DNA from: Clostridia bacterium
GTDB taxonomy: Bacteria > Bacillota > Clostridia > UBA1381
Assembly (NCBI GenBank): GCA_017935675.1
Contig: JAGBHE010000003.1
Location: 1-64,000 of the forward strand
Direction: 5' to 3'
Length of the DNA stretch: 64,000 nt
The notes under the pieces are model-generated. The model saw only the letters and a program-made list of their open reading frames with translations, was not told where the DNA came from and did not search any database. Both the position numbers and the translations under genes were made by a program. Shown in pieces: positions 45,712-54,325 of the stretch (position 1 is the stretch's first letter; each line of letters starts with the position of its first letter).

Positions 45712-47148
45712 CTATTTCAACAGACTTATTGCATCGGAGATTGTCTTTTCGTAGGCAAGCTCGCCGTATGCGTCAACGTCTTTTTTGTTCTTTTCTTCAT
45801 GAGTCAGACATCCGGCACCGCCTATGCAGCCTCCGGTACATGCCATGCCCTCAATAAAGTTATTCGGGAGATTTCCCTTTGACGCGCGAAGCAGCGCAAT
45901 TTTACACTGGTCAAGACCGTCACAGGAAAGAGGATTATATTTAAAGTCCTCAAGACCATGCTCCTTAAGTCCCTGAGCTACAGCGTCCGCAAGACCTCCG
46001 CTCCTTGCAAAAATTCTTCCGAAATACGAAGCGTTGTCAAGGTAATCCTCCTCAAGCGTCATAATATCAATATCACGGCTGTCAAACAGAGCCTGAAGCT
46101 CTTCAAAGGTAATTACACTGTCGATATACGGTCTTACCTCTTTTTTCTGGAACTCCATTTTCTTTGCCGTACATGGACCGATAAACACTATCTTGCAGTC
46201 CGGCTCCTTTTCCTTCATATACTTTGCGATTGTTGCCGCAGGTGAAAGATTATGAGAAATGTGTCCCTCAAGCTCAGGATAATGCTTCTTTATGTAATCA
46301 ACAAAAGCGGGACAGCAGGAGCTTGTAAGGAAATCATCACACTCCGTAAGCTCCTTTGACTCGGCAAAAGCAACCATATCCGCGCCGAGAGCAGCCTCAA
46401 CAACGTGATAAAAGCCCAGCTCCGTAATTCCCTTAATCGCCTGACCCACCTTTGCATAGGAAAACTGACCGGCAATAGACGGCGCAACAACGGCATAAAC
46501 CTTATATTTGTTGTTATTGTCGCTCTTTTTAAGTATATCGATTACGTTCAGAATAAATGATTTATCGGCAATTGCTCCGAACGGGCACTGGTAAACACAA
46601 GCGCCGCAGGATACGCATTTACTGTTATCTATTTCTGCCGCCTTGTCCGGTCCCATATGAATCGCCTTGATTTTGCAGGCGCGTTCACACGGACGTGTTC
46701 TGTTAATAATAGCGCTGTACGGGCAGACCTTTGAGCAGGCGCCGCAATTTTTACACTTTGATTTATCAATATGCGCTTTCTGATGCTCATCGAAGGTAAT
46801 GGCTCCGAAGCGGCATACATCCTCGCATCTGTGTGCAATACAGCCTCGGCATGCCTCAGTTACATCATATCCGCTTACAGGGCACTCGTCGCAGGCTATA
46901 TCAAGCACTTCAATAACATTGGGATTGCTCATATCTCCGCCCATGGCAAGCCTTATACGCTCACCGAGTATTGCGCGCTCCTTATAGATACAGCACCGCA
47001 TTGTCGGCTCATTTCCCGGCATGATACGCTTTGGAATACTTGTTATATTCTGCATAAGCTTATCATCCCATGCCGCCCGTGCCACCTCACGCAGAACCTT
47101 ATATTTCAGATGCTGCACTTTTGTATCGAATTTTCTCATTTTTGCCAT
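45712..47148 (-). CDS. [FeFe] hydrogenase, group B-like, with ferredoxin-type clusters
   Basis: 478 residues. The N-terminal third carries Cys-rich [4Fe-4S] ferredoxin motifs (CKNCGACSKVCP and CVSCGACVYQCP, plus an extra CxxC-rich region near CDECPVSGYDVTEACRGC). The H-cluster domain follows with L1 TSSCCPAF, L2 GPCTAKKME and L3 EGMACTGGCIGGAGC. The L1 variant and the ferredoxin layout fit the group B enzymes of Clostridia rather than the classic group A hydrogenase. The likely reaction is reversible proton reduction with ferredoxin. It is the last gene of a minus-strand set with the PP2C and sensory hydrogenase genes. Confidence 0.87.
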   Translation of the reverse strand: MAKMRKFDTKVQHLKYKVLREVARAAWDDKLMQNITSIPKRIMPGNEPTMRCCIYKERAILGERIRLAMGGDMSNPNVIEVLDIACDECPVSGYDVTEACRGCIAHRCEDVCRFGAITFDEHQKAHIDKSKCKNCGACSKVCPYSAIINRTRPCERACKIKAIHMGPDKAAEIDNSKCVSCGACVYQCPFGAIADKSFILNVIDILKKSDNNNKYKVYAVVAPSIAGQFSYAKVGQAIKGITELGFYHVVEAALGADMVAFAESKELTECDDFLTSSCCPAFVDYIKKHYPELEGHISHNLSPAATIAKYMKEKEPDCKIVFIGPCTAKKMEFQKKEVRPYIDSVITFEELQALFDSRDIDIMTLEEDYLDNASYFGRIFARSGGLADAVAQGLKEHGLEDFKYNPLSCDGLDQCKIALLRASKGNLPNNFIEGMACTGGCIGGAGCLTHEEKNKKDVDAYGELAYEKTISDAISLLK

Positions 47149-47191
47149 GTCTGTCTACACCTTTCCCTTTCTGCCGGAGGTATAGTCCGGA

Positions 47192-48361
47192 TTAGAAGTA
47201 ACTTACATTGATATTTTTTCCGAGCTCCCGAAGAGTCTTTGAAAGATCCTCAACAAGCTGCATTTTAATATTAAAGCCGATAGGAAGATTAGGATTCTGA
47301 TGAGCAGGATTTACGGCGCGACCAACGTAAAAATTAATATCCGTTGCGACATCAATAAGCTTAACCGTAATAAGAGAAGCTCCATCCCTCTTCGTATGCC
47401 ATTCCTGATAAAGCTTATTTTCACCGGCATAGTCCCTGACATATTCAAGCACTCCGTTAATTGTAAGCACGCCCTCAGTTACAAGGTCAACGCCTTCAAT
47501 TTTTGCAATCGGAGGTATTTTAGGGTCTATATAATCTATAGATGTTTCCATCTTCTTTCCCAGGAATTCCGAGGTAAGTGTTGAAGTTGTTCCGCCCGAA
47601 ACTATATGCTCACCCTGTTTTGCGAAAAACATCGTCATCATTTTGGAAACATCCTTCGGATTTGAGGGGGGTCCGAATAAAAGGTTTACAACCCTTCTCT
47701 TTCTTACCTTCAGCGCGGCAACGGTAGTGTCGTCACCGGGCATATTCATATACAAATCATTGCAGGCATCGTCAATGTCCGTGGCAATTGCCTGCGCCGT
47801 TTTCTCCGAATCGTACCTGTTCTCGGCATATTCCACAATATTATCACGCTGCCAGCCGTAATTCATAAGATCGCCTACGCCGGCATAAATTGCACCGTCG
47901 CTCATGGCGATAAATACGTCATTTTCAAGAAGCTGAACTCTTGACTCAAGAATTGTCTTGCCGGCTATCGTCCTCTGATTGACGGCATATTCATAATTTT
48001 TCCCGTCCCGCAGCAAAATCACCTGGGGATTATCGTACTGAATAATATCCGCATACTCGTTATCCGTTATTTTTATTATAGTAAAGGTCGAGTAAGCAAC
48101 ACCCCTTACCTTGCAGACAGGCAGTGTTGAAATTACCGTATTAACACAGTCTTCAATATCCATTTTTTCTGCAATCATGGTAGATATTATTTTTGATGTC
48201 AGTGTAGAAAGTATGTTCGCCTTAACACCGCTTCCGAGACCGTCAGCCAGCACCAGAACTGTTGATTCCGGCGTTTTTATTATCTGCACCATGTCACCGC
48301 AGAGCTGCTCACCGTGCTTGTTTATGCTTTTATAGCCTACATCAATGCACAATTCATTCAT
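47192..48361 (-). CDS. SpoIIE/PP2C-type serine phosphatase of the hydrogenase cluster
   Basis: 389 residues. The N-terminal ~220 residues are a PP2C-like phosphatase: VLADGLGSGVKAN carries a metal-binding Asp, AMSDGAIYAG a second Asp, and GDDTTVAALKV a third. The C-terminal part (LLFGPPSNPKDVSKMMTMFF...) is the accessory region regularly seen in phosphatases next to group C hydrogenases. In Clostridia such phosphatases sit beside HydS-like sensory hydrogenases and are thought to relay redox or H2 signals to other hydrogenases. The gene lies between both hydrogenase genes with short gaps. Confidence 0.83.
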   Translation of the reverse strand: MNELCIDVGYKSINKHGEQLCGDMVQIIKTPESTVLVLADGLGSGVKANILSTLTSKIISTMIAEKMDIEDCVNTVISTLPVCKVRGVAYSTFTIIKITDNEYADIIQYDNPQVILLRDGKNYEYAVNQRTIAGKTILESRVQLLENDVFIAMSDGAIYAGVGDLMNYGWQRDNIVEYAENRYDSEKTAQAIATDIDDACNDLYMNMPGDDTTVAALKVRKRRVVNLLFGPPSNPKDVSKMMTMFFAKQGEHIVSGGTTSTLTSEFLGKKMETSIDYIDPKIPPIAKIEGVDLVTEGVLTINGVLEYVRDYAGENKLYQEWHTKRDGASLITVKLIDVATDINFYVGRAVNPAHQNPNLPIGFNIKMQLVEDLSKTLRELGKNINVSYF

Positions 48362-48382
48362 TAAGCATTTCCTCCCCGCAGT

Positions 48383-50047
48383 TTATTCAGACAAAGTGTC
48401 CTTAAGCTTTGTAAGAGCTATTTTCGTCTCAGCAGTTGTCTCACCGAGAAGCGAAGCGATTTCCTGAACCACGCGCATCTGCTTTTCAACAACCTTGTCG
48501 GTTATCTCAACAGCAGTCTTGCTGCGCATTTCCTTTTCCTCAAGCTGACGCTCGTCCTCGGTCACATCCTTCATAAGCAGCATCAAAAAGCCGTATTCCT
48601 TATCGAAAATAATTGTTTCCTCTACATACTTGTTATATTCGGCAAGATATTTTTTCTTATCATATACATTCTGCTCCTTGCCGAGTGCCATAACGTAGTC
48701 AACCGGGTCAAGCAGACGCACAATAGGGCTTCCCACAATATCTGCTGACGGCGGAAGATTAAGTATTTCAAGACCCGCTCTGTTAATCTGCTGAATCTCA
48801 AGGCTGTCGTTCAGCACGATTATTCCGTTGGGCGTATTGTTAATTATCTTATCGGAGAAGCTTTCCGCCTTCTCTTTAAGATACGGCAGGCACATTGAAA
48901 GGTCAGCCTTGCCGAGGAAAACAGCCTCCGCCTTCTCGCGGCAGGTGTTATAGCCGCAGCTTCCGCAGTTAAGCTCATGCTCCTTTGAGGATTTTCCCAT
49001 TTTGCGCAGAATTTCCTCAATGGTTGCATTGCTTGCCTTTACCTTTGAGGTACCCTCAAAGCCGTATTCACGTCTGATTTCCTTCACCTCGTCGGTTTCA
49101 AAATCCGTGACACCGGAGTATTTGCTTATATTAATCTTATCCTCTACGGGATTGGTATTTCTTCTTTTCATAACAGGGCCGCCGATACAGCTGCCGCTGC
49201 AGGAGGACATTTCAATAAAGCAGTTTTTTAACTCGCCCTTATCAATGCTTTCCAGGGCTCTCATACAGTCCTCAGTACCATCAATGGCAACATATTCATA
49301 ATCATCGGGTTTATCCATGCTGTCAAGGATTCCTCCGCAGGTTGGGAATCTTCTTGTCCTGCCTTTGAAATCATCCTCACCCGTGCGCTCAATATCAATC
49401 CCCTCTCTTGCCAGCCACTCGTCAAGCTCAGTGAAGGTAAGAACACAGTCGGCGCCATCAGGATACTTTTCGGACTCGGCCTTTTTTGAAATGCATGGCC
49501 CTATAAATACCACCCTTGCATTTTCATTCTCCTCCTTTATCTTCCGCGCATGAGCCTCCATGGGCGTTATCACCGGTGCAAGATAGGGAAGGGCATTGGT
49601 ATAGTGCTTCTGGATAAGGGTATTTATACTGTGACAGCAGGAGGAAATGATTATGCTTTTTTCATGCTTTTTAAGCATTTTCTCATATTCCTTTTTAACT
49701 ATGGCAGCACCGACTGCGGTTTCGGCAGCACCGGCAAAGCCCAGCTTTTTAAGAGCCGCTTCAACGTCACGGACGCTTGCCCCGTGATACCAAGCCGCAA
49801 AGGACGGAGCAAGACTCACATAAACAGGCTTTCCGCTTTTGATAAGCTCCTTCGCCGCGTCAACATCATACCTTATTCTTTTGGCGTCCTGAGGGCAAAC
49901 AACATAGCACATGCCGCACAAAATACATTCATCCCGCATTATATGCGCCTGACCATCGGTAAATTTAATTGATTTTATAGGACAGTGCCTGATACACTTA
50001 TAACAGTTTTTGCAATTTGTTTTTCTTGTTTCCAGACATTCAGACAT
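48383..50047 (-). CDS. Putative sensory [FeFe] hydrogenase (group C, HydS-like) with PAS domain
   Basis: 554 residues. Two [4Fe-4S] motifs (CKNCYKCIRHCP, CILCGMCYVVCP) precede a divergent H-cluster domain: L1 ISSCCHSI, L2 GPCISKKAE, L3 SSCSGSCIGGP. A small Cys cluster (CGSCGYNTC, ~370) is followed by a PAS domain (NTPNGIIVLNDSLEIQQINRAGLEILNL) and a helical tail. That is the layout of group C hydrogenases, thought to sense H2 or redox state rather than produce H2. With the downstream phosphatase it probably forms a signalling pair controlling hydrogenase expression. Confidence 0.85.
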   Translation of the reverse strand: MSECLETRKTNCKNCYKCIRHCPIKSIKFTDGQAHIMRDECILCGMCYVVCPQDAKRIRYDVDAAKELIKSGKPVYVSLAPSFAAWYHGASVRDVEAALKKLGFAGAAETAVGAAIVKKEYEKMLKKHEKSIIISSCCHSINTLIQKHYTNALPYLAPVITPMEAHARKIKEENENARVVFIGPCISKKAESEKYPDGADCVLTFTELDEWLAREGIDIERTGEDDFKGRTRRFPTCGGILDSMDKPDDYEYVAIDGTEDCMRALESIDKGELKNCFIEMSSCSGSCIGGPVMKRRNTNPVEDKINISKYSGVTDFETDEVKEIRREYGFEGTSKVKASNATIEEILRKMGKSSKEHELNCGSCGYNTCREKAEAVFLGKADLSMCLPYLKEKAESFSDKIINNTPNGIIVLNDSLEIQQINRAGLEILNLPPSADIVGSPIVRLLDPVDYVMALGKEQNVYDKKKYLAEYNKYVEETIIFDKEYGFLMLLMKDVTEDERQLEEKEMRSKTAVEITDKVVEKQMRVVQEIASLLGETTAETKIALTKLKDTLSE

Positions 50048-50060
50048 CGTTTATTCTCCT

Positions 50061-50234
50061 TTTAAATCGAAGCAACACTCCTGCTTTGCTCGCAAGGAGC
50101 AGAGCTTGCGACAGATTGCAAGTAAGCGCAGGGAGCGTTAGCTCCTCAGAATTTCAGTGGGAGATTAAAACTCCCACTGAAATTCTGAAATGGAACCCGC
50201 CTTAGAGGCGGGGGACATCTGCGCTTAGGTTATA
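50061..50234. repeat. Structured ~175-bp interspersed repeat, copy 1
   Basis: It matches 50590-50765 along almost its whole length. It contains a 17-bp perfect stem (50147-50163 with 50171-50187, loop ATTAAAA), a CCCGCC/GGCGGG stem with TTAGA loop, and a GGAGC-GTTA-GCTCC-like stem. No open frame of note. It lies between the hydrogenase-linked [2Fe-2S] gene and the HydS-like gene. Confidence 0.8.
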
Positions 50235-50240
50235 CGCGAC

Positions 50241-50278
50241 ATAACCCATGCCCCGGCGGTGCCGGAGTATGGGCTTAT
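50241..50278 (-). terminator. Hairpin after the small [2Fe-2S] protein gene
   Basis: ATAACCCAT and ATGGG-C-TTAT, with an inner CCGGC/GCCGG stem, form a GC-rich hairpin just past the stop codon of the gene at 50283. There is no T-run, so termination is uncertain. Confidence 0.4.
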
Positions 50279-50282
50279 GCAA

Positions 50283-50525
50283 TCAGTTAACCTTTGAAAG
50301 TATTTCCGAATTAAAGAATGATTTTGCGGTTTCGGGCGATACCGAGAACAGCTTGTCATCCACTGTAACACTTACGCCGTTTGTGCAGTTCTTCATGCAG
50401 AACGCTCCGCACAGCTCAACCTTTTCCGTAAGATTGTTTTCCTTCACAAGATTTTGCAGCTCTTCGATAATCTGACGTGAGCCCTTAAGATGACATGAGC
50501 TTCCTATACAAATTGTTACTTTCAT
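50283..50525 (-). CDS. Small thioredoxin-like [2Fe-2S] ferredoxin
   Basis: This 80-residue protein has the thioredoxin-like [2Fe-2S] fold (NuoE/HndA C-terminal type): CIGSSCHLKGS near the start supplies two Cys, and ELCGAFCMKNC the others. Such small proteins pass electrons to or from hydrogenase complexes. Its place beside the group C hydrogenase suggests an electron partner, though it is separated from it by a repeat. AAAGGAAG precedes the start codon. The family assignment rests on the Cys spacing and length. Confidence 0.78.
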   Translation of the reverse strand: MKVTICIGSSCHLKGSRQIIEELQNLVKENNLTEKVELCGAFCMKNCTNGVSVTVDDKLFSVSPETAKSFFNSEILSKVN

Positions 50526-50559
50526 AAAAAACTTCCTTTCTGAATTTTTAGCCTTGCAC

Positions 50560-50585
50560 AGCCGCAGAACAAAACTTCTGCGGCT
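50560..50585. other. GC-rich hairpin beside repeat copy 2
   Basis: AGCCGCAGAA and TTCTGCGGCT form a perfect 10-bp stem around CAAAAC, upstream of the [2Fe-2S] gene on the minus strand. It may end the transcript of the upstream phosphotransferase gene. Confidence 0.5.
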
Positions 50586-50589
50586 GCCG

Positions 50590-50765
50590 TTTAAATCGGA
50601 GCAATGCTCTGCTTTGCTTGCAAGGAGCAGAGCTTGCGACAGATTGCAAGCAAGCGCAGGAAGCGTTAGCTCCTCAGGGTTTCAGTGGGAGATTATAACT
50701 CCCACTGAAATTCTGAGATGGGACCCGCCGCCTTAGAGGCGGGGGACATCTGCGCGTAGGTTATA
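50590..50765. repeat. Structured ~175-bp interspersed repeat, copy 2
   Basis: Near-identical partner of 50061-50234, in the same orientation, with the same CAGTGGGAG/CTCCCACTG stem and CCGCC TTAGA GGCGG stem. The two copies flank the [2Fe-2S] gene. The absence of terminal inverted repeats and the presence of subterminal hairpins recall elements mobilised by IS200/IS605-type transposases, but this is inference. Confidence 0.8.
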
Positions 50766-50783
50766 TTTTTTCACACACAATTT

Positions 50784-51533
50784 TTATTCGTATTCAACAA
50801 CATCTATCCAGTGCATAAGGAATTCGCGCTCAACCTCGTTACCCTTTGAAAGCTGTGAGGCAGCAACTATCGGTATCCACTTCTGAACATATTGCTTTGC
50901 GGTTTCGCTTTTTTTGCAGTACAGCTTCATGTATTTCTCGGCGCCGTCAATATTTCCGGCAAGCCAGAACAGAAGGTACGTTCTTGCCGCGTCCGCTGCA
51001 GCATTGCCTATTGTGGCATGAGACCAGTCGAGAATATAATATTCATCCTCAGGAGTTACAATTATATTGCTCGGGTTAAAGTCGCCGTGGCAAAGCTTAT
51101 CATGCTTCGGCATGGAATCAAGTCTTGTATGAAGCTCATAGCGTGATGTTGCGTCAAGGCCCGTTTCGCTGATTTTTCTCTGCATTTTATCCTTAAGCTT
51201 GTTGAGAAGCGGCGACTTCTTTGAATGTACCGAAAGCTGCAGGTCAACAAGCTTATCAAGGTATTCATCTGCTTTTCCGGGATTTTCCTTAATAAGCGTT
51301 TCAAGAGTTTTTCCCTGAATAAACTCAGAAACAATAGCCCATTTGCCGTCAATTTTCGTAACCTCAAGAAGCTTTGGGATTTTAAGCCCGGTTTCCTCGA
51401 CTCTCGCCTGGTTTAACGCTTCATTCAAAACATTTGCCTTTGAATAATTTTCATCGAAAACCTTTACAGCCTTATCTCCGTCTCTGTAAACCGTCTTTGA
51501 TGTCCTTACTGCAATAACTCTGTCCAAATTCAT
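50784..51533 (-). CDS. Aminoglycoside-phosphotransferase-like small-molecule kinase
   Basis: This 249-residue protein has the APH/choline-kinase fold: a nucleotide-binding N-lobe (VIAVRTSKTVYRDGDKAVKVF), the catalytic loop HGDFNPSNIIV and the metal-binding ILDWSHATIG. It resembles a clostridial paralogous family of unknown substrate, not a known resistance determinant. Its start codon overlaps the adhE stop (TAATG), implying coupled translation with adhE. The reason for that pairing is unknown. Confidence 0.8.
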   Translation of the reverse strand: MNLDRVIAVRTSKTVYRDGDKAVKVFDENYSKANVLNEALNQARVEETGLKIPKLLEVTKIDGKWAIVSEFIQGKTLETLIKENPGKADEYLDKLVDLQLSVHSKKSPLLNKLKDKMQRKISETGLDATSRYELHTRLDSMPKHDKLCHGDFNPSNIIVTPEDEYYILDWSHATIGNAAADAARTYLLFWLAGNIDGAEKYMKLYCKKSETAKQYVQKWIPIVAASQLSKGNEVEREFLMHWIDVVEYE

Positions 51534-54148
51534 TATCTTTCACCTCCGTAATATGCGTTAAGATACATTTCCTTGATTTCACTCAGCAGCGGATAACGGG
51601 GGTTTGCACCTGTGCACTGGTCATCAAAGGCTTGCTCCGTCATTTCGTCCAGTCTGTCAAGGAAGTCCTTTTCATCTATACCATATTCCTTGATTGTCTT
51701 CTTTATTCCAACCTTAGCCTTAAGCTCATCAATCATCTTTATGAGGTTTTCAAGCTTCTCCTCATCATTTTTGCCCTTTACTCCCATAAAGTCGGCAATC
51801 TCCGCATATCTTTCAAGAGTATGAGGATGATCATACTGCGGGAAGGTTCCCATCTTTGCAGGTACTTCGGCAGCGTTAAAGCGTAAAACCTCGTCAATCA
51901 TAAGAGCGTTTGCAACACCGTGGGGCAGATGATGGAAAGCGCCAAGCTTATGAGCCATTGAATGGCATACGCCGAGGAAGGCGTTGGCAAATGCCATACC
52001 TGCCATAGTAGCTGCATTAGCCATCTTTTCTCTTGCCTTCGGGTCATTTTGACCGTTGTCGTATGCGGCGGGAAGATATTCAAAAATCATCTTTATTGCC
52101 TTGAGTGCAAGACCGTCGGTATAATCCGTTGCCATCATTGAAGCATAAGCCTCAAGAGCATGAGTAAGTGCATCTATACCGGAAGCTGCTGTCAGACTTT
52201 TCGGCGCTGTCATGTGGAAATCAGCGTCAATTACAGCCATATTCGGAAGCAGCTCGTAATCTGCAAGAGGATATTTTATACCGGAATTTTCATCGGTAAT
52301 AACGGCAAACGGAGTAACCTCACTTCCTGTTCCGGCAGAAGTCGGAATAGCGATGAAATAAGCCTTTTCACCCATTTTGGGGAAGGTGTAAACTCTCTTT
52401 CTTATATCCATGAATCTCATTGCCATATCCATGAAGTCAGCTTCGGGATGCTCATACATAACCCACATAATTTTTGCGGCATCCATTGCGCTTCCGCCGC
52501 CGAGGGCTATGATTGCATCCGGCTTAAAGGCTCTCATCTGTTCAGCACCCTTTTTGGCGCAGCCGAGAGTCGGGTCGGGAGCAACATCAAAGAATGTTGT
52601 GTGCTCTATTCCCATTTCGTCAAGCTTTTCCGTAATCGGCTTTGTATAGCCGTTTTCAAACAGGAAGGTATCTGTTACGATAAACGCACGTTTTTTGTTC
52701 ATCACCGTCTTGAGCTCATCAAGAGCAACCGGCAGACAACCCTTCTTTATATAAACCTTCTCAGGTGCTCTGAACCAAAGCATATTCTCTCTCCTTTCGG
52801 CAACCGTCTTAATGTTTAAAAGATGCTTTACTCCGATATTTTCCGAAACGGAGTTTCCGCCCCATGAGCCGCAGCCAAGTGTAAGGGAGGGAGCAAGCTT
52901 GAAATTATAAAGATCGCCGATTCCGCCGTGAGAGGACGGTGTATTTATAATAGTACGGCAGGTTTTCATGCGCTCGCCGAAGGCGGCGATTTTTTCTTTT
53001 TCGGTTACGGCGTTAAGATATACGCTTGATGTATGACCGAAGCCGCCGTCTGCAATAAGCTGATCTGCCATATCCATTGCAGCCTCAAAGGTCTTTGCCC
53101 TGTACATTGCAAGCACCGGAGAAAGCTTCTCGTGAGCAAATTCCTCCGAAATATCAACGCTTGTAACCTCGCCTATAAGAATTTTTGTTTCCTCAGGGAC
53201 CTTAACACCGGCAAGAGCAGCAATCGTATGAGCCTTCTGACCGACGATTTTTGCATTTAACGCACCGTTTATGATAATTGTCTTTCTGACCTTTTCAGTT
53301 TCCTCAGGATTAAGGAAATAGCAGCCTCTGTCCTTGAATTCCTTCTTTACCTTAGCATAAATCTTATCAAGAACTATAACAGATTGCTCCGATGCACAAA
53401 TCATTCCGTTATCAAAGGTCTTTGAATGAATTATTGAGTTTACCGCAAGAACTATATCGGCAGTATCGTCAATAATTGCAGGGGTATTTCCCGCGCCGAC
53501 GCCGAGTGCAGGCTTTCCGCTTGAATAAGCAGCCTTAACCATGCCCGGACCTCCCGTTGCAAGAATTATATCTGCTTCCTTCATAACCATATTTGTGAGC
53601 TCAAGGCTTGGAACATCAATCCAGTTGATTATGCCCTCCGGAGCTCCGGCAGCAACAGCGGCCTCAAGTACAATCCTTGCTGCCTCAATTGTTGACTTTT
53701 TTGCTCTCGGATGCGGACTTATGATTATGGCATTTCTTGTTTTAAGGCATATAAGAGTTTTGAATATAGCGGTTGATGTAGGATTAGTTGTAGGAATAAC
53801 AGCCGCAACAACACCGATCGGCTTCGCTATTTTCTTTATTCCGTATGCACTATCCTCTTCAATTACACCGCAGGTTTTTGTATCCTTGTACTGATTGTAA
53901 ATATACTCTGCAGCATAGTGATTTTTAATTACCTTATCCTCAACAACTCCCATGCCTGTTTCTTCAACGGCCATTTTAGCAAGAGGGATTCTTGCTTTAT
54001 TTGCTGCTGCGGCGGCTGCAAGGAAAATCTTATCAACCTGTTCCTGTGTGTAGCCTTCAAATTCCTTCTGGGCCTTTCTGAGGCTTGCCAGAGCTTTTTC
54101 AAGGCTTTCAATGCTGTCTACGATTTCATAATTCTTTTCCATATCCAT
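51533..54148 (-). CDS. adhE: Bifunctional acetaldehyde-CoA/alcohol dehydrogenase
   Basis: 871 residues from the chosen start (ATG 54148, 7 nt after AAAGG; upstream ATGs fit the ribosome site less well). The N-terminal aldehyde dehydrogenase half has IPTTNPTSTAIFK and the nucleophile Cys in DNGMICASEQS. The C-terminal iron-type alcohol dehydrogenase half has ALGGGSAMDAAKIMW and the metal-binding His set around ALTHALEAY, HSMAHKLGAFHHLPHG. It reduces acetyl-CoA to ethanol using two NADH, disposing of reductant alongside PFL and the hydrogenases. Rex is encoded directly upstream. Confidence 0.96.
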   Translation of the reverse strand: MDMEKNYEIVDSIESLEKALASLRKAQKEFEGYTQEQVDKIFLAAAAAANKARIPLAKMAVEETGMGVVEDKVIKNHYAAEYIYNQYKDTKTCGVIEEDSAYGIKKIAKPIGVVAAVIPTTNPTSTAIFKTLICLKTRNAIIISPHPRAKKSTIEAARIVLEAAVAAGAPEGIINWIDVPSLELTNMVMKEADIILATGGPGMVKAAYSSGKPALGVGAGNTPAIIDDTADIVLAVNSIIHSKTFDNGMICASEQSVIVLDKIYAKVKKEFKDRGCYFLNPEETEKVRKTIIINGALNAKIVGQKAHTIAALAGVKVPEETKILIGEVTSVDISEEFAHEKLSPVLAMYRAKTFEAAMDMADQLIADGGFGHTSSVYLNAVTEKEKIAAFGERMKTCRTIINTPSSHGGIGDLYNFKLAPSLTLGCGSWGGNSVSENIGVKHLLNIKTVAERRENMLWFRAPEKVYIKKGCLPVALDELKTVMNKKRAFIVTDTFLFENGYTKPITEKLDEMGIEHTTFFDVAPDPTLGCAKKGAEQMRAFKPDAIIALGGGSAMDAAKIMWVMYEHPEADFMDMAMRFMDIRKRVYTFPKMGEKAYFIAIPTSAGTGSEVTPFAVITDENSGIKYPLADYELLPNMAVIDADFHMTAPKSLTAASGIDALTHALEAYASMMATDYTDGLALKAIKMIFEYLPAAYDNGQNDPKAREKMANAATMAGMAFANAFLGVCHSMAHKLGAFHHLPHGVANALMIDEVLRFNAAEVPAKMGTFPQYDHPHTLERYAEIADFMGVKGKNDEEKLENLIKMIDELKAKVGIKKTIKEYGIDEKDFLDRLDEMTEQAFDDQCTGANPRYPLLSEIKEMYLNAYYGGER

Positions 54149-54245
54149 TACCATACCTTTCAGGCTCGTATACTTCAATTTTTACGGATATCCGGCAGAG
54201 CCGCTCCGGATTTCCCTGCCGCCGGCAAAGCCGGAGACAATAAAT

Positions 54246-54309
54246 TTTAAAGCGGAGCAACACCTTGATTTGCTTGCAAGTTTCAAGTGCTGCAAACGCT
54301 TAGTTATAT
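54246..54309. repeat. Truncated third copy of the structured repeat
   Basis: About 64 bp resemble the head (TAAA-CGGAGCAACAC... TTTGCTTGCAAG) and the very end (CGCTTAG-TTATA) of the two full copies at 50.1 and 50.6 kb, with the hairpin-bearing middle missing. It lies between rex and adhE. Confidence 0.5.
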
Positions 54310-54325
54310 ATCAAGACTGATAAAA

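Noticed and set aside
50061..50765. CRISPR array
   Set aside because: Only two long repeats separated by a real gene; no short regular repeat-spacer pattern and no cas gene.
50784..51533. Aminoglycoside resistance gene
   Set aside because: The fold is shared by many kinases; coupling to adhE and the divergent sequence argue against a resistance role.
52160..52819. 219-codon plus-strand frame opposite adhE
   Set aside because: Antisense to a well-conserved enzyme, no ribosome site, no domain.
54149..54325. Rex operator before adhE
   Set aside because: No TTGTTAA-N4-TTAACAA-like inverted repeat could be found in this gap.
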